From Oscillospiraceae bacterium (GTDB lineage Bacteria; Bacillota; Clostridia; Oscillospirales; Oscillospiraceae), in NCBI GenBank assembly GCA_031270395.1, contig JAISXU010000024.1, positions 1-33,996 on the forward strand: 33,996 nucleotides of DNA, read 5' to 3'. Made by a program: the position numbers and the translations under genes. This document shows, piece after piece, positions 15,480 through 23,365 of this stretch (the first letter of the stretch is position 1; every line of letters begins with the position of its first letter). The notes under the pieces were generated by a model. That model was not told the DNA's origin. It did no database searches and was given only the letters and a program-made list of their open reading frames with translations.

Positions 15480-16265
15480 TTACAATTCCAGATACGAGTC
15501 GGCGTAGAGCGTGTTGTTGCGTATCACGTCGCACGAGCGAATCGTCTCCATGAGCCGCAGATCGCACGGATTGACTATAGCCGACGTGAGCCCCATACAT
15601 ATCGCCATTGCCGCCATCGTGCTGTCCATTATCGGCCTGATGTGCTTAGGCATCATGTTTGACACGTTTGACAGTCCGCCCGTGGATTTAAGCCCCATGT
15701 CAGTGAGCGACCTGATAAACTCGAGCATCTCCATTTGTTTTTCCTGCATTCCCTTTATGACGAGGAAGAGCGGGTCAAACCATATGTCCTCCGGGTCCAT
15801 GCCGAGAGACATGCCGCGTTCCAGCAGTTCCTGGCAGTAGCCCATGCGCTCGTCATTGTCCGACGGGACTCCCGCCTTAGAGCAGAGCGCGAGGCAGATT
15901 GCGTCGTTCCCGGCGGCGAGGTCAATGTTGCCTATCCTGTCGCCGGCGTCGGCGGAGTTCACCAGCGGCTTGCCCTTTGATCGGTCGTATACCGAGATGC
16001 CCGCCTCTATGGCGCGCCTGTTGGCGGTGTCGAGACAGAGCGGCACGCCGTCAAATTCCGACTGGAGCAGTGCAACAGCCCACTTCATGAGCTCGTCGCC
16101 GCCCTTTTCCGCCGGCCCGATGTTTACGTCGAGATAGTCCGCGCCGGCGTCAAGCTGCTCCTTCGCCCGTTTTAGTATGGGCGCCGGGTCGCGCTCGTCC
16201 ATCGCTTTCTTGATGACAGGGGATATACAATGTATTCGCTCGCCGATAACGGTAAATTTTGCCAT
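15480..16265 (-). CDS. acsE: methyltetrahydrofolate:corrinoid protein methyltransferase (MeTr)
   Basis: A 261-residue TIM-barrel protein of the pterin-binding (DHPS-like) family. Landmarks are I-G-E-R-I at the N-terminus, Y-L-D-V-N-I-G-P-A (pterin site), L-C-L-D-T-A-N, N-S-A-D-A and G-L-S-N-V-S-N-M-M. These closely follow Moorella thermoacetica AcsE (262 residues), which moves the methyl group of 5-methyl-tetrahydrofolate to the corrinoid iron-sulfur protein in the Wood-Ljungdahl pathway. A GGAGGT site lies 9 nt before the ATG. No CODH/ACS or corrinoid protein genes are in the window, and related enzymes serve other corrinoid systems, so acetogenesis is not shown. Confidence 0.85.
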   Translation of the reverse strand: MAKFTVIGERIHCISPVIKKAMDERDPAPILKRAKEQLDAGADYLDVNIGPAEKGGDELMKWAVALLQSEFDGVPLCLDTANRRAIEAGISVYDRSKGKPLVNSADAGDRIGNIDLAAGNDAICLALCSKAGVPSDNDERMGYCQELLERGMSLGMDPEDIWFDPLFLVIKGMQEKQMEMLEFIRSLTDMGLKSTGGLSNVSNMMPKHIRPIMDSTMAAMAICMGLTSAIVNPCDLRLMETIRSCDVIRNNTLYADSYLEL

Positions 16266-16392
16266 TTACACTTTACCTCCTGCAATATAATTTTTTCTGC
16301 CGGCTCTTGCGGCGCTCAGGGTTTGACCGGGAGAAAGCGCGCGCCGCGGCGCACTAAGGCCGCTTATTTCTTTGCCCTGCGGACCTCCGCAG

Positions 16393-16656
16393 TCACGCCT
16401 GCGCGTCCGCGTAAACGGAGACGCGTTTGCGCGTCCTGTCAAGATGCTCAAAGCGCACCCTGCCGTCTATGAGCGCAAACAGCGAATCGTTGCTGCCGCG
16501 TCCGACGTTATTTCCGGGGTGGATTTTTGTGCCGCGCTGTGTCACCAGAATATTGCCCGCCAGGACAAGCTGTCCGTCCGCCCTCTTGGGGCCGAGCCGT
16601 TTTGATTTGCTGTCGCGCCCGTTCTTTGACGAGCCCATTCCCTTTTTATGTGCCAT
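16393..16656 (-). CDS. rpmA: 50S ribosomal protein L27
   Basis: An 87-residue L27 starting [16 protein letters not shown], whose N-terminus reaches toward the peptidyl-transferase centre. The start is 3 nt after the rplU stop, with GGGGGT 6-7 nt upstream. Most Firmicutes encode a nine-or-so residue N-terminal extension ending in F-F-A/S that is removed by the protease Prp, encoded between rplU and rpmA. Here neither the extension nor a prp gene is present. obgE does not follow; the next gene is acsE. Confidence 0.97.
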   Translation of the reverse strand: MAHKKGMGSSKNGRDSKSKRLGPKRADGQLVLAGNILVTQRGTKIHPGNNVGRGSNDSLFALIDGRVRFEHLDRTRKRVSVYADAQA

Positions 16657-16659
16657 GTC

Positions 16660-16983
16660 TCATACCCCCTGCACTTGAATAGCTTCGATTTGCACCTTTG
16701 TGTACGGCTGCCTGTGCCCCTGTTTTTTACGGTAGCCCTTCTTAGGGTTCATCTTGTACACTGTCACTTTCTTTGATTTCCCGTTTTTGACGACCTTCGC
16801 GGAGACTGACGCCCCGTCCACCGTCGGCGCTCCAAAGCTGTTTTCGTCGCCCAGTAGCGCTATGACTCTGTCGAACGTGACCGTATCCTCGGCTTGCGCG
16901 GGCAGCTTTTCAATATAGACGACGTCTCCCTGAGCCACCCTGTACTGTTTTCCGCCCGTTTCGATTACCGCGTGCTGTACCAA
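16660..16983 (-). CDS. rplU: 50S ribosomal protein L21
   Basis: A 107-residue L21 with the family features I-E-T-G-G-K-Q-Y-R-V near the start and G-Y-R-K-K-Q-G-H-R-Q-P-Y-T at the C-terminus, which binds 23S rRNA. The TTG at 16983 is chosen because GAGG lies 8 nt upstream and the product then begins like other L21 proteins. A GTG nine bases upstream would overlap that site. It is co-transcribed with rpmA from the promoter at 17089-17117. Confidence 0.95.
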   Translation of the reverse strand: MVQHAVIETGGKQYRVAQGDVVYIEKLPAQAEDTVTFDRVIALLGDENSFGAPTVDGASVSAKVVKNGKSKKVTVYKMNPKKGYRKKQGHRQPYTKVQIEAIQVQGV

Positions 16984-17082
16984 TCCTTTCACCTCTCGTT
17001 TTGTCAGAGACTCGCTCGCGCGGGCGGGGACTGTTTGAGAGCTGCGCCTCAGTCCCGCTTATACTGCCCGCTCAAAGCGGCG
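16984..17082 (-). ncRNA. probable L21 leader RNA
   Basis: A leader of about 100 nt separates the rplU promoter from its start codon. It can fold: GCCGCTTTGAGCGGGC and a GGGACTG...CAGTCCC pairing are visible. Firmicutes commonly carry a structured L21 leader that controls the rplU-rpmA operon. I infer identity from position, length and pairing only. Confidence 0.45.
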
Positions 17083-17088
17083 AGACAC

Positions 17089-17117
17089 ATGTTAACACTT
17101 ATCGTCGGGTAAGTCAA
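17089..17117 (-). promoter_or_regulatory. rplU-rpmA promoter
   Basis: On the minus strand TTGACT (17117-17112), a 17-nt spacer and TAACAT (17094-17089), placing the transcript start about 100 nt before rplU. Confidence 0.65.
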
Positions 17118-17163
17118 TAGAAATTATTCGATCTCCCGCGCGCTATAGCATTTGCCGAAGTTA

Positions 17164-17301
17164 TATGGTAAAATATCCGCACAGCGGATATTTTACACGG
17201 CTGTCCCCATCGGCTCGCCGCTTCGCGGCAACCGCCGAGGGATGACACATTTTACCATAGCCGCTGCGCGTCTATGGTAAAATATCCGCACAGCGGATAT
17301 T
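17164..17301 (+). repeat. multi-hairpin palindromic element, copy A
   Basis: Structure: a 13-bp perfect hairpin (17168-17180 with 17184-17196, loop ACA); a core CTGTCCCCATCGGCTCGCCG with nested GC pairing; then ATGACACATT; an inverted pair ATTTTACCATAG/CTATGGTAAAAT; and a second hairpin ATATCCGC-ACA-GCGGATAT. The same architecture recurs at 26786-26930 and 30072-30190. It lies between the divergent rplU and glycyl radical enzyme genes. Confidence 0.85.
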
Positions 17302-17330
17302 CCGCGCAGTCGCCGCTTTCGATCCGCAAA

Positions 17331-17372
17331 TTCTCAATTCTCAATTCTCAATTCTCAATTCTCAATTCTCAA
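17331..17372 (+). repeat. heptamer tandem repeat, six perfect copies
   Basis: TTCTCAA repeated six times without error (42 bp), ending 26 bp before the start codon of the glycyl radical enzyme and just upstream of its ribosome-binding site. Such simple repeats can change copy number by slippage and alter promoter or leader spacing. Confidence 0.9.
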
Positions 17373-17398
17373 TTCAATAAACGGGGAGGTCATAAGCT

Positions 17399-19927
17399 AT
17401 GAGCACAGCCGTAAAAAGCGCCGGAGCGCCTCTCGCCGTCGAGCCTTACGACAGGGAGTGGGGCGTAGGCGTCTCCGGACTGACAGAGGACCCGTCGCCC
17501 TTTCCGCGCATCAACAGGATGCTCCGATGGATAAAGGACACGGACAGCACGTGCAGCGCGGAACGCGCGGTGATAGTTACCGAGTGTTTTCAGAAGTACG
17601 CGATGTACCCGCAGAACATCAAATGGGCGCTCGCGCTGCGCGAGGTGTACGAGCGCGTCACGATCAACATCTGGGAGGACGAGCTGATAGTCGGCGAGCT
17701 CGCCGCGCCGCCGAACGCCGCGCCCGTATACCCCGAATTCTCGTTTGAGTGGCTCTGCGACGAGATGGTGAACAAACCGCTCGACGAGCGGCTCAACGAC
17801 CGCTATGTCATAGACGGCGACACCAAAGACGCGCTTCTCGGCCTGCGCGACTACTGGAGGGGCAAGACGCTCTCCGAGACCACGGTACGCACATACACCG
17901 AGGAGGAGGCAAAGGGCTCGCACCTCGGCGCGGCCGTGCTGCTGGAGGACCTGTTCATCTACTCCGGCGTCGGCCACGTGACCGCCGATTACGAAAAGCT
18001 GTTCCGGGTGGGCTTCGGAGGTCTGCGCCGCGAGATAGAGGGATATATGGCAAGCCTTGACACCTCGCTGCCGGAGGACATCAAGAGGCAGGAGTTCTAC
18101 ACGGCCGAGCTCATCATGCTCGACGGCGTGCGGACGTACATAACCCGTTACGGCAAGCTGGCGGCGGAGCTCGCGGAGCGCGAGGCCGACCCGGCGAGAC
18201 GGGAGGAGCTTCGCCGCGTGTCGTCCAACTGTCTGAGGGTAGCGGAGGACGCGCCGCGCGATTTCTGGGAGGCAATACAGCTCTGGCATATCGCGACGAA
18301 TATGATAATAATCGAGACGAGCGGCCACTCCGTCACATACGGGCGCTTTGACAGGCTTTTCTATCCGTTCTACAGGAACGACATAGAGAGCGGCGCGTTG
18401 ACGCGTGAATTTATGCAGGAGCTCATCGAACACGCCTTCCTCAAAATGCACGAGCTGCGCAAAATACGCGACACAAACGCAATCTTCTTCTCGTCCGGCA
18501 CGATTATGGGCGGCACGGCGCTCGACGTGGGCGGCGTGGACGAAAACGGCGACGACATTACGAACGACGTGAGCTACATGGTGCTCGACGCGCACGCGCA
18601 CACGCGCATACCAAATCCGTGGATGGGCGTGAGGCTCCACGAGGGGACTCCGGCGGAATTCAAGATAAAGGTCTTCAACGTGATCCGCATAGGCACGGGC
18701 GAGCCAAAGATATTCAACGACGCGCCGATGATACAGTCGCTTCTCAACTACGGCCGTACCCTCGAGGACGCGCGCAATTACGTGGGCGTGGGCTGCGTCG
18801 AGCCGAGCATACCGGGCAAGACGTACGGCTGGCACGACTCGGGTTCCGTCAACCTCACAAAGATAATGCAGCTTGCCATAAACGGGGGCAAGTGTATAGG
18901 CTGCTCGCCGGACTGTAAGCAGTACGCCTCCTGCGCCGGCGCGGGCAAGACGCTCGGCCCCGACACCGGCTCTCTGGAGACCTTCACGAGCTTCGATCAG
19001 GTGCTGGAGTCATACGACCGGCAGATGGAATACTGGTGCAATATACTGGTCACGCTCATCAACAAAAACGACCTCGTCCACCAGAGATTAAAGCCGCTGC
19101 CCTACCTCTCGCTGCTCATAGAGGGATGCCTCGAAAAGGGCGTAGACGTGACGCGCGGCGGCGCGACGTATAACGCCAGCGGCCCGCAGGGAGTGGGCAT
19201 CGGCACGGCGTCCGACAGTCTGTCCGTAATAAAGCAGCTCATCTTTGACGAGCGCCGCGTCTCCGGCGGGGAGCTGCTGCGCGCCCTCGAGGCCGATTGG
19301 GAGGGGTACGAGCCCCTGTACGCGCTCGTCAACTCCGACAGGATGCACCACTACGGCAATGACGACGACTACGCCGACGACATAGCGCGCTTTGTCATGG
19401 CAACATACTGCAAGCATATCGAGCACAGGCCGACGGCGCACGGCGGCGAGTTCATGCCGGGCGTGTTCTCGGTGACAAACAACGTCATGCACGGCTCCGT
19501 GGTCTCGGCGACGCCGGACGGACGCAAGGCGGGCGAGCCGGTGTCCGACTGCATAGGCCCGGCGCATACGCAGTGCGGCAGCCACGACAGGCGCGGGCCC
19601 ACGGCCGTCGCCAACTCCGTGGCAAAGCTCGACCACCAGCGCATAGGCAACGGCATAATCCTCAACTGGAAGTTCTCGCCGACCGCCGTGTCGGGCGAGT
19701 CGGGGCGCGACAGCCTTATAGCGCTGATGGACGGATATTTCAAAAACAACGGTATGCAGAGCCAGTTTTCCATCGTCGGGCGCGACATGATGCTCGCCGC
19801 CCAGCAGGAGCCCGCGAAGTACAAGGACCTCGTTGTGCGCATTGCCGGCTACTCCGCGTACTTCGTGGAGCTGTCGCGCGAGCTGCAAAACGACCTCATC
19901 GGGCGCACGGAGCTGTCCTTCGACTGA
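17399..19927 (+). CDS. glycyl radical enzyme (dehydratase/lyase branch)
   Basis: An 842-residue enzyme of the pyruvate formate-lyase superfamily, with a strong GGGGAGG site. The glycyl radical loop is R-I-A-G-Y-S-A-Y-F (radical Gly817). The catalytic thiyl Cys466 and base Glu468 lie in G-C-V-E-P, followed by G-K-T-Y-G-W-H-D. A G-H-S-V-T-Y-G-R-F-D segment resembles the substrate-site His of glycerol dehydratase. G-C-V-E-P with these residues places it among the diol dehydratase, hydroxyproline dehydratase, choline lyase and sulfite-lyase group, not formate-lyase. Just after the active-site helix is a cysteine cluster C-x2-C-x3-C-x5-C not expected in the characterised members I know. No radical-SAM activase gene adjoins it. 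The substrate cannot be named. Confidence 0.92.
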   Translation: MSTAVKSAGAPLAVEPYDREWGVGVSGLTEDPSPFPRINRMLRWIKDTDSTCSAERAVIVTECFQKYAMYPQNIKWALALREVYERVTINIWEDELIVGELAAPPNAAPVYPEFSFEWLCDEMVNKPLDERLNDRYVIDGDTKDALLGLRDYWRGKTLSETTVRTYTEEEAKGSHLGAAVLLEDLFIYSGVGHVTADYEKLFRVGFGGLRREIEGYMASLDTSLPEDIKRQEFYTAELIMLDGVRTYITRYGKLAAELAEREADPARREELRRVSSNCLRVAEDAPRDFWEAIQLWHIATNMIIIETSGHSVTYGRFDRLFYPFYRNDIESGALTREFMQELIEHAFLKMHELRKIRDTNAIFFSSGTIMGGTALDVGGVDENGDDITNDVSYMVLDAHAHTRIPNPWMGVRLHEGTPAEFKIKVFNVIRIGTGEPKIFNDAPMIQSLLNYGRTLEDARNYVGVGCVEPSIPGKTYGWHDSGSVNLTKIMQLAINGGKCIGCSPDCKQYASCAGAGKTLGPDTGSLETFTSFDQVLESYDRQMEYWCNILVTLINKNDLVHQRLKPLPYLSLLIEGCLEKGVDVTRGGATYNASGPQGVGIGTASDSLSVIKQLIFDERRVSGGELLRALEADWEGYEPLYALVNSDRMHHYGNDDDYADDIARFVMATYCKHIEHRPTAHGGEFMPGVFSVTNNVMHGSVVSATPDGRKAGEPVSDCIGPAHTQCGSHDRRGPTAVANSVAKLDHQRIGNGIILNWKFSPTAVSGESGRDSLIALMDGYFKNNGMQSQFSIVGRDMMLAAQQEPAKYKDLVVRIAGYSAYFVELSRELQNDLIGRTELSFD

Positions 19928-19945
19928 GCGGCGCCGCCCGGCAGA

Positions 19946-19994
19946 CCGCGTCCGCAGTCCGGCGCCCGGAGCGGACGCGGGACTGCGGACGCGG
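19946..19994 (+). terminator. 15-bp stem-loop after the glycyl radical enzyme
   Basis: CCGCGTCCGCAGTCC (19946-19960) pairs perfectly with 19980-19994 around a 19-nt loop, starting 19 bp after the stop. No U-tract follows, so intrinsic termination is uncertain, but the perfect stem suggests transcript end formation or stability. Confidence 0.5.
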
Positions 19995-20054
19995 AGAGAC
20001 TCGCGCGTTTATTCAAAATTTGTCGAATATCGCCCCGAATTTTTCCAGTTTTCA

Positions 20055-20075
20055 TGTGGAAAAGTCTGTGGATAA
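20055..20075 (-). other. paired DnaA-box-like sites
   Basis: TGTGGATAA (20067-20075) is the exact complement of the consensus DnaA box TTATCCACA. TGTGGAAAA at 20055-20063 is a one-mismatch site 12 bp away, and a weaker TGTGGGAAA follows at 20112-20120. They sit in an AT-rich gap between convergent genes with no dnaA or dnaN nearby. Confidence 0.4.
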
Positions 20076-20145
20076 TGTGTAAAAACCCGCTTCACAATGG
20101 ACTTTATTCCCTGTGGGAAATGTTCTCCAGTAGTGAATATCGTTT

Positions 20146-23046
20146 TTAAGAAAGATATTTGACCATCACGGCAAAAACCTTATCGATGTCAATGGGCTTG
20201 CTGAGGTGGCCGTTCATGCCGACCGCGTGAGCCTTGTCGATGTCGTCCTGAAACGCGTTGGCCGTCAGAGCGATAATGGGAACCGTGTCGGAACGCGGCC
20301 ATCCGCTCGACCGAATGACGGTCGTGGCGCCAAAGCCGTCGAGGAAGGGCATTTTTATATCCATAAAGACGATGTCTATTTCCGATGAAAACCGCTCGAA
20401 CTTTTCGATAGCGTCGTTTCCGTTCTCGGCCTCAATTATGCGTATGCCGCTCGGCGCGAGCAGCGTCGCGACGATCTCGCGGTTTATCTCCACGTCCTCC
20501 ACCAGCAGCAGAGTTCTGCCCTCGAAGTTGAGACTTTCGGAGGATATAGTATCCTTATCGACGTATTCCGACGCCTCGCAGACCTGCACCGGAACGGTAA
20601 ACGAAAACGTGGAGCCCTGATTGAGAGCCGAACTCACGTGAATATCTCCGCCCAAAAGACTGACGATCCGTTTTGAAATCGTCAGACCGAGGCCCGTGCC
20701 GCCATACCTCGCCGAAATGCTGTTGTCCCCCTGCTGAAATGCCTGGAACAGCTTTTCCTTCTGCTCGGGGGACATGCCGATACCCGTATCCCTGACGGAG
20801 AACTCCAGCATGGCGACGCCCTCCCCGTCTATCTCCCCCACCCTGCGAACGGTGAGATCGATGCGCCCGTTTTCCGGCGTAAATTTTACGGCGTTTGAGA
20901 CCAGATTTGTAAGCACCTGCAAAAGACGCTGCTCGTCTGAATTTATAAACGGCGGGACGTCGTCGCAGATCTGCCTGAAATCGATGCCCTTGCTCTTGCA
21001 GCGCGTCAGGAACATCTCCCTGACCTGTTCAATTATTGCGGGCAGAGGAAACGGCTGCATATACAGCTCCATCTTGTCCGCCTCGATTTTTGACATATCG
21101 AGGATGTCCGTCACAAGTCCCAGCAGATACCGTGACGCGTCTTTTATGCGGGCGTTACAGGAGCGCATCCGGGAAATATCCGAGGCCTTTTCCGCGATTT
21201 CGGTCATGCCGATAATCGCGTTGAGCGGCGTCCGTATTTCATGGCTCATATTGGACAGAAAATCGCTCTTGGCCTTCGCGGCCGCCTGGGCGGCTTTCGT
21301 CTGGATTTCCAATGCCGCCGTGCGCTCGCTGACCGTTTTCTCCAATATTATATTCGCGCGTTTTCTGCGGCGTACGATGACGACGAGCAGCATGATTATC
21401 GCTATAAGCATAAAGGATAATACCAACAATAACACGGCCTGCTGCCGCGCCATCGTCGCGCTGTAATCGAAAATGCGCTGCTTCCATTGCTCGGCTATCG
21501 CGTCGGTATCCACGTGAGCCTGCGCCTTGCTGACGATAGACCGCAGCAGAGTCTCGTCCTTGTTAAATCCGAAATAGGAGCCATAATTGAACAAAAAAGC
21601 CAGATTTATTTTGAAGCCGGGGTCCTCCATATAGTTGCTGGTGCTCAAAAGTATATTGCGCGACGCCATCAGCAAATCGATATCGCCGGACTTCAGCTTC
21701 CGCACCGCCTCGCCGTTGTTGTCGTACTGTATCAGCCCGTCATACTCGGGGAACCACTTGTTGAAGAAATCCTCATGCGCGCTATCCTTTACGACGCCTA
21801 TCCGGGAGTAAAGTATTTGATTGACGGAGATATCGGGCGTGTCGATAAGGGAGAGCAGCGCGTAGTAGTCCTCGGCATACGGCTCGTCCGTCCACAGGAA
21901 CCGGCCCTCGCGTTCGTCGGACTGTAAAAGCTCCGTGAGCATGGGCGCGTCGCCGCGTTCCAACGCCGCAAGATTGTCTGACCATACAGAATCCTCATCG
22001 CTGATCACTTCATATCGCAGCCCGGTCAACTCGCATATTTTATCCAACACGTCTATGCTGATACCCTGCCACTGCCTCTCCTTGGCGTTGTAAAAGCTGG
22101 ACGGATAGTTGTCGGATTCGGCGATCAGCTTGATCGGCGCCCCGGCGGAGCCGAATTCCCGCATATACTCCTTTTCCGCCTCGGTAAACTTTGCGTAAAT
22201 GACGCTGCTGTAATAGTCCTCATGGCCCTCGTTGTAGAGAGTCAGCAGATATTCCATGCCCGCCTGATTCAAATACTTGTCCAATACGGACACTATGGGC
22301 TCCAATTCCTCCCGTCCCGTGGAAAACGAGGACGGGGAGTAGACCATGGGGAGAAGCTTCTCTATGTGCCATCCCTCGGGCAGATTCGCCTCTCCGTGCT
22401 CCTCGGCGAGAAACGCGTCCGCCTCGCCCGAGGCGACCAGCGCGGCGCCTCCGTCGAGCGTGTCCCCGTAAATGGGGCTTATGTCATACGGCGAGGACGC
22501 CAAAATCAGCTCCGCCGTGTTGGATCCGGCAAGAAAAACAAACCTCAACGGACGCGTCTTCATTATCTCGTCAAAGCTCGGACTGCCGTCCTGCCGAAAT
22601 GCCACAACCGCGCGTTCCACGAACGGTTTTGACATGATGAACGTCTCCCGCCGTTCCGGCGAGGCCGAGAGCTCTCCGGTAAAGTCGATTCTCCCCTCCG
22701 CCACGCCGTCATACAGCACGTCCCAATCATATGTCTCGGGCGTGAACGCGATTCCGAACAGTTGGCTCATCCAGTCGCAAAACAGAGCGCTGTACCCGCC
22801 GATCGTCCCGTCCGGTTTTGCAAAGGACTCCGTGCTCGAAAAGGTCCCGTAGGAAAATCCCCTGTCCCGATACTTTGCGATCAGTGCGTCGACGGCGTCT
22901 ATCTCCTCCGCCGTCACGCCGGGAATGTCTCGAAAATCCGTATATCCGGCTTCGGGGTTCTCGGCGCGGCAGGCCGCTCCCGCAACGGTCAACGCGAAAA
23001 TTATCACCGCCGCCCACGCGCGTTTCTTCATAACACTCAACTTCAT
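20146..23046 (-). CDS. hybrid sensor histidine kinase with two periplasmic-binding domains
   Basis: A 966-residue membrane kinase of the BvgS/EvgS layout. After an N-terminal signal segment come two bacterial extracellular solute-binding (SBP_bac_3-type) domains, about residues 60-290 and 310-535. A transmembrane helix follows near 545-565, then a short coiled coil, HisKA with H602 in S-N-M-S-H-E-I-R-T-P, HATPase with N-box, D-T-G-I-G and G-G-T-G-L-G-L, and a receiver domain with Asp896 in F-M-D-I-K-M-P. It probably senses an extracellular small molecule and relays phosphate internally. No HPt domain or separate response regulator is nearby, so the downstream partner is unknown. No PAS domain is visible. 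Confidence 0.92.
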   Translation of the reverse strand: MKLSVMKKRAWAAVIIFALTVAGAACRAENPEAGYTDFRDIPGVTAEEIDAVDALIAKYRDRGFSYGTFSSTESFAKPDGTIGGYSALFCDWMSQLFGIAFTPETYDWDVLYDGVAEGRIDFTGELSASPERRETFIMSKPFVERAVVAFRQDGSPSFDEIMKTRPLRFVFLAGSNTAELILASSPYDISPIYGDTLDGGAALVASGEADAFLAEEHGEANLPEGWHIEKLLPMVYSPSSFSTGREELEPIVSVLDKYLNQAGMEYLLTLYNEGHEDYYSSVIYAKFTEAEKEYMREFGSAGAPIKLIAESDNYPSSFYNAKERQWQGISIDVLDKICELTGLRYEVISDEDSVWSDNLAALERGDAPMLTELLQSDEREGRFLWTDEPYAEDYYALLSLIDTPDISVNQILYSRIGVVKDSAHEDFFNKWFPEYDGLIQYDNNGEAVRKLKSGDIDLLMASRNILLSTSNYMEDPGFKINLAFLFNYGSYFGFNKDETLLRSIVSKAQAHVDTDAIAEQWKQRIFDYSATMARQQAVLLLVLSFMLIAIIMLLVVIVRRRKRANIILEKTVSERTAALEIQTKAAQAAAKAKSDFLSNMSHEIRTPLNAIIGMTEIAEKASDISRMRSCNARIKDASRYLLGLVTDILDMSKIEADKMELYMQPFPLPAIIEQVREMFLTRCKSKGIDFRQICDDVPPFINSDEQRLLQVLTNLVSNAVKFTPENGRIDLTVRRVGEIDGEGVAMLEFSVRDTGIGMSPEQKEKLFQAFQQGDNSISARYGGTGLGLTISKRIVSLLGGDIHVSSALNQGSTFSFTVPVQVCEASEYVDKDTISSESLNFEGRTLLLVEDVEINREIVATLLAPSGIRIIEAENGNDAIEKFERFSSEIDIVFMDIKMPFLDGFGATTVIRSSGWPRSDTVPIIALTANAFQDDIDKAHAVGMNGHLSKPIDIDKVFAVMVKYLS

Positions 23047-23155
23047 CCCCGAAATCCCGTTCCCCTCTTTTTATAGCCGGCAGTCCGCGCCCCCGATAAT
23101 ACCCGCCCACCACGGCGGGGACGCGGTCGCATTACATGAGCTCGCTTATTTTCAC

Positions 23156-23188
23156 GCGGCGAGCCGATGGCTGACACATTATACCATA
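23156..23188 (+). repeat. fragment of the multi-hairpin element (copy D)
   Basis: GAGCCGATGGCTGACACATT followed by ATACCATA matches the middle of the element found at 17164, 26786 and 30072, without the outer hairpins. It is a decayed or partial copy between the divergent kinase and TepA-like genes. Confidence 0.55.
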
Positions 23189-23241
23189 AGTTAACCATTT
23201 GATAAAGCCGGGTTTTCGACGAGCTTATTTACTTGCGTGAA

Positions 23242-23267
23242 GTATTTTTCACCCGTATTTTTCACCC
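23242..23267 (+). repeat. 13-bp tandem duplication
   Basis: GTATTTTTCACCC occurs twice back to back, about 100 bp before the TepA-like start. It may be a duplicated regulator site; nothing else is known of it. Confidence 0.6.
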
Positions 23268-23313
23268 GCGATCTGTAAACAATAGCACAATATACCGCTC
23301 GGCTTTGCCGTGA

Positions 23314-23333
23314 GGATAAGACTTTTCGAGCGG
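23314..23333 (+). repeat. 20-bp interspersed repeat, copy 4
   Basis: Exact GGATAAGACTTTTCGAGCGG, preceded by CGGCTTTGCCG as in copy 1 and ending 32 bp before the TepA-like start codon. Confidence 0.8.
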
Positions 23334-23365
23334 ATTATTATTTACATGGGAACGGTGAATATGTC

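Noticed and set aside
15480-16265. Evidence for an acetogenic lifestyle
   Set aside because: A single methyltransferase gene does not show the pathway; no CODH/ACS genes are seen.
17331-17372. Heptamer array considered as a CRISPR-like array
   Set aside because: Units are directly adjacent with no spacers and no cas genes occur in the window.
17390-18835. A 481-codon open frame opposite the glycyl radical enzyme
   Set aside because: Arg/His/Val-rich antisense translation with no domain, fully explained by the real gene on the plus strand.
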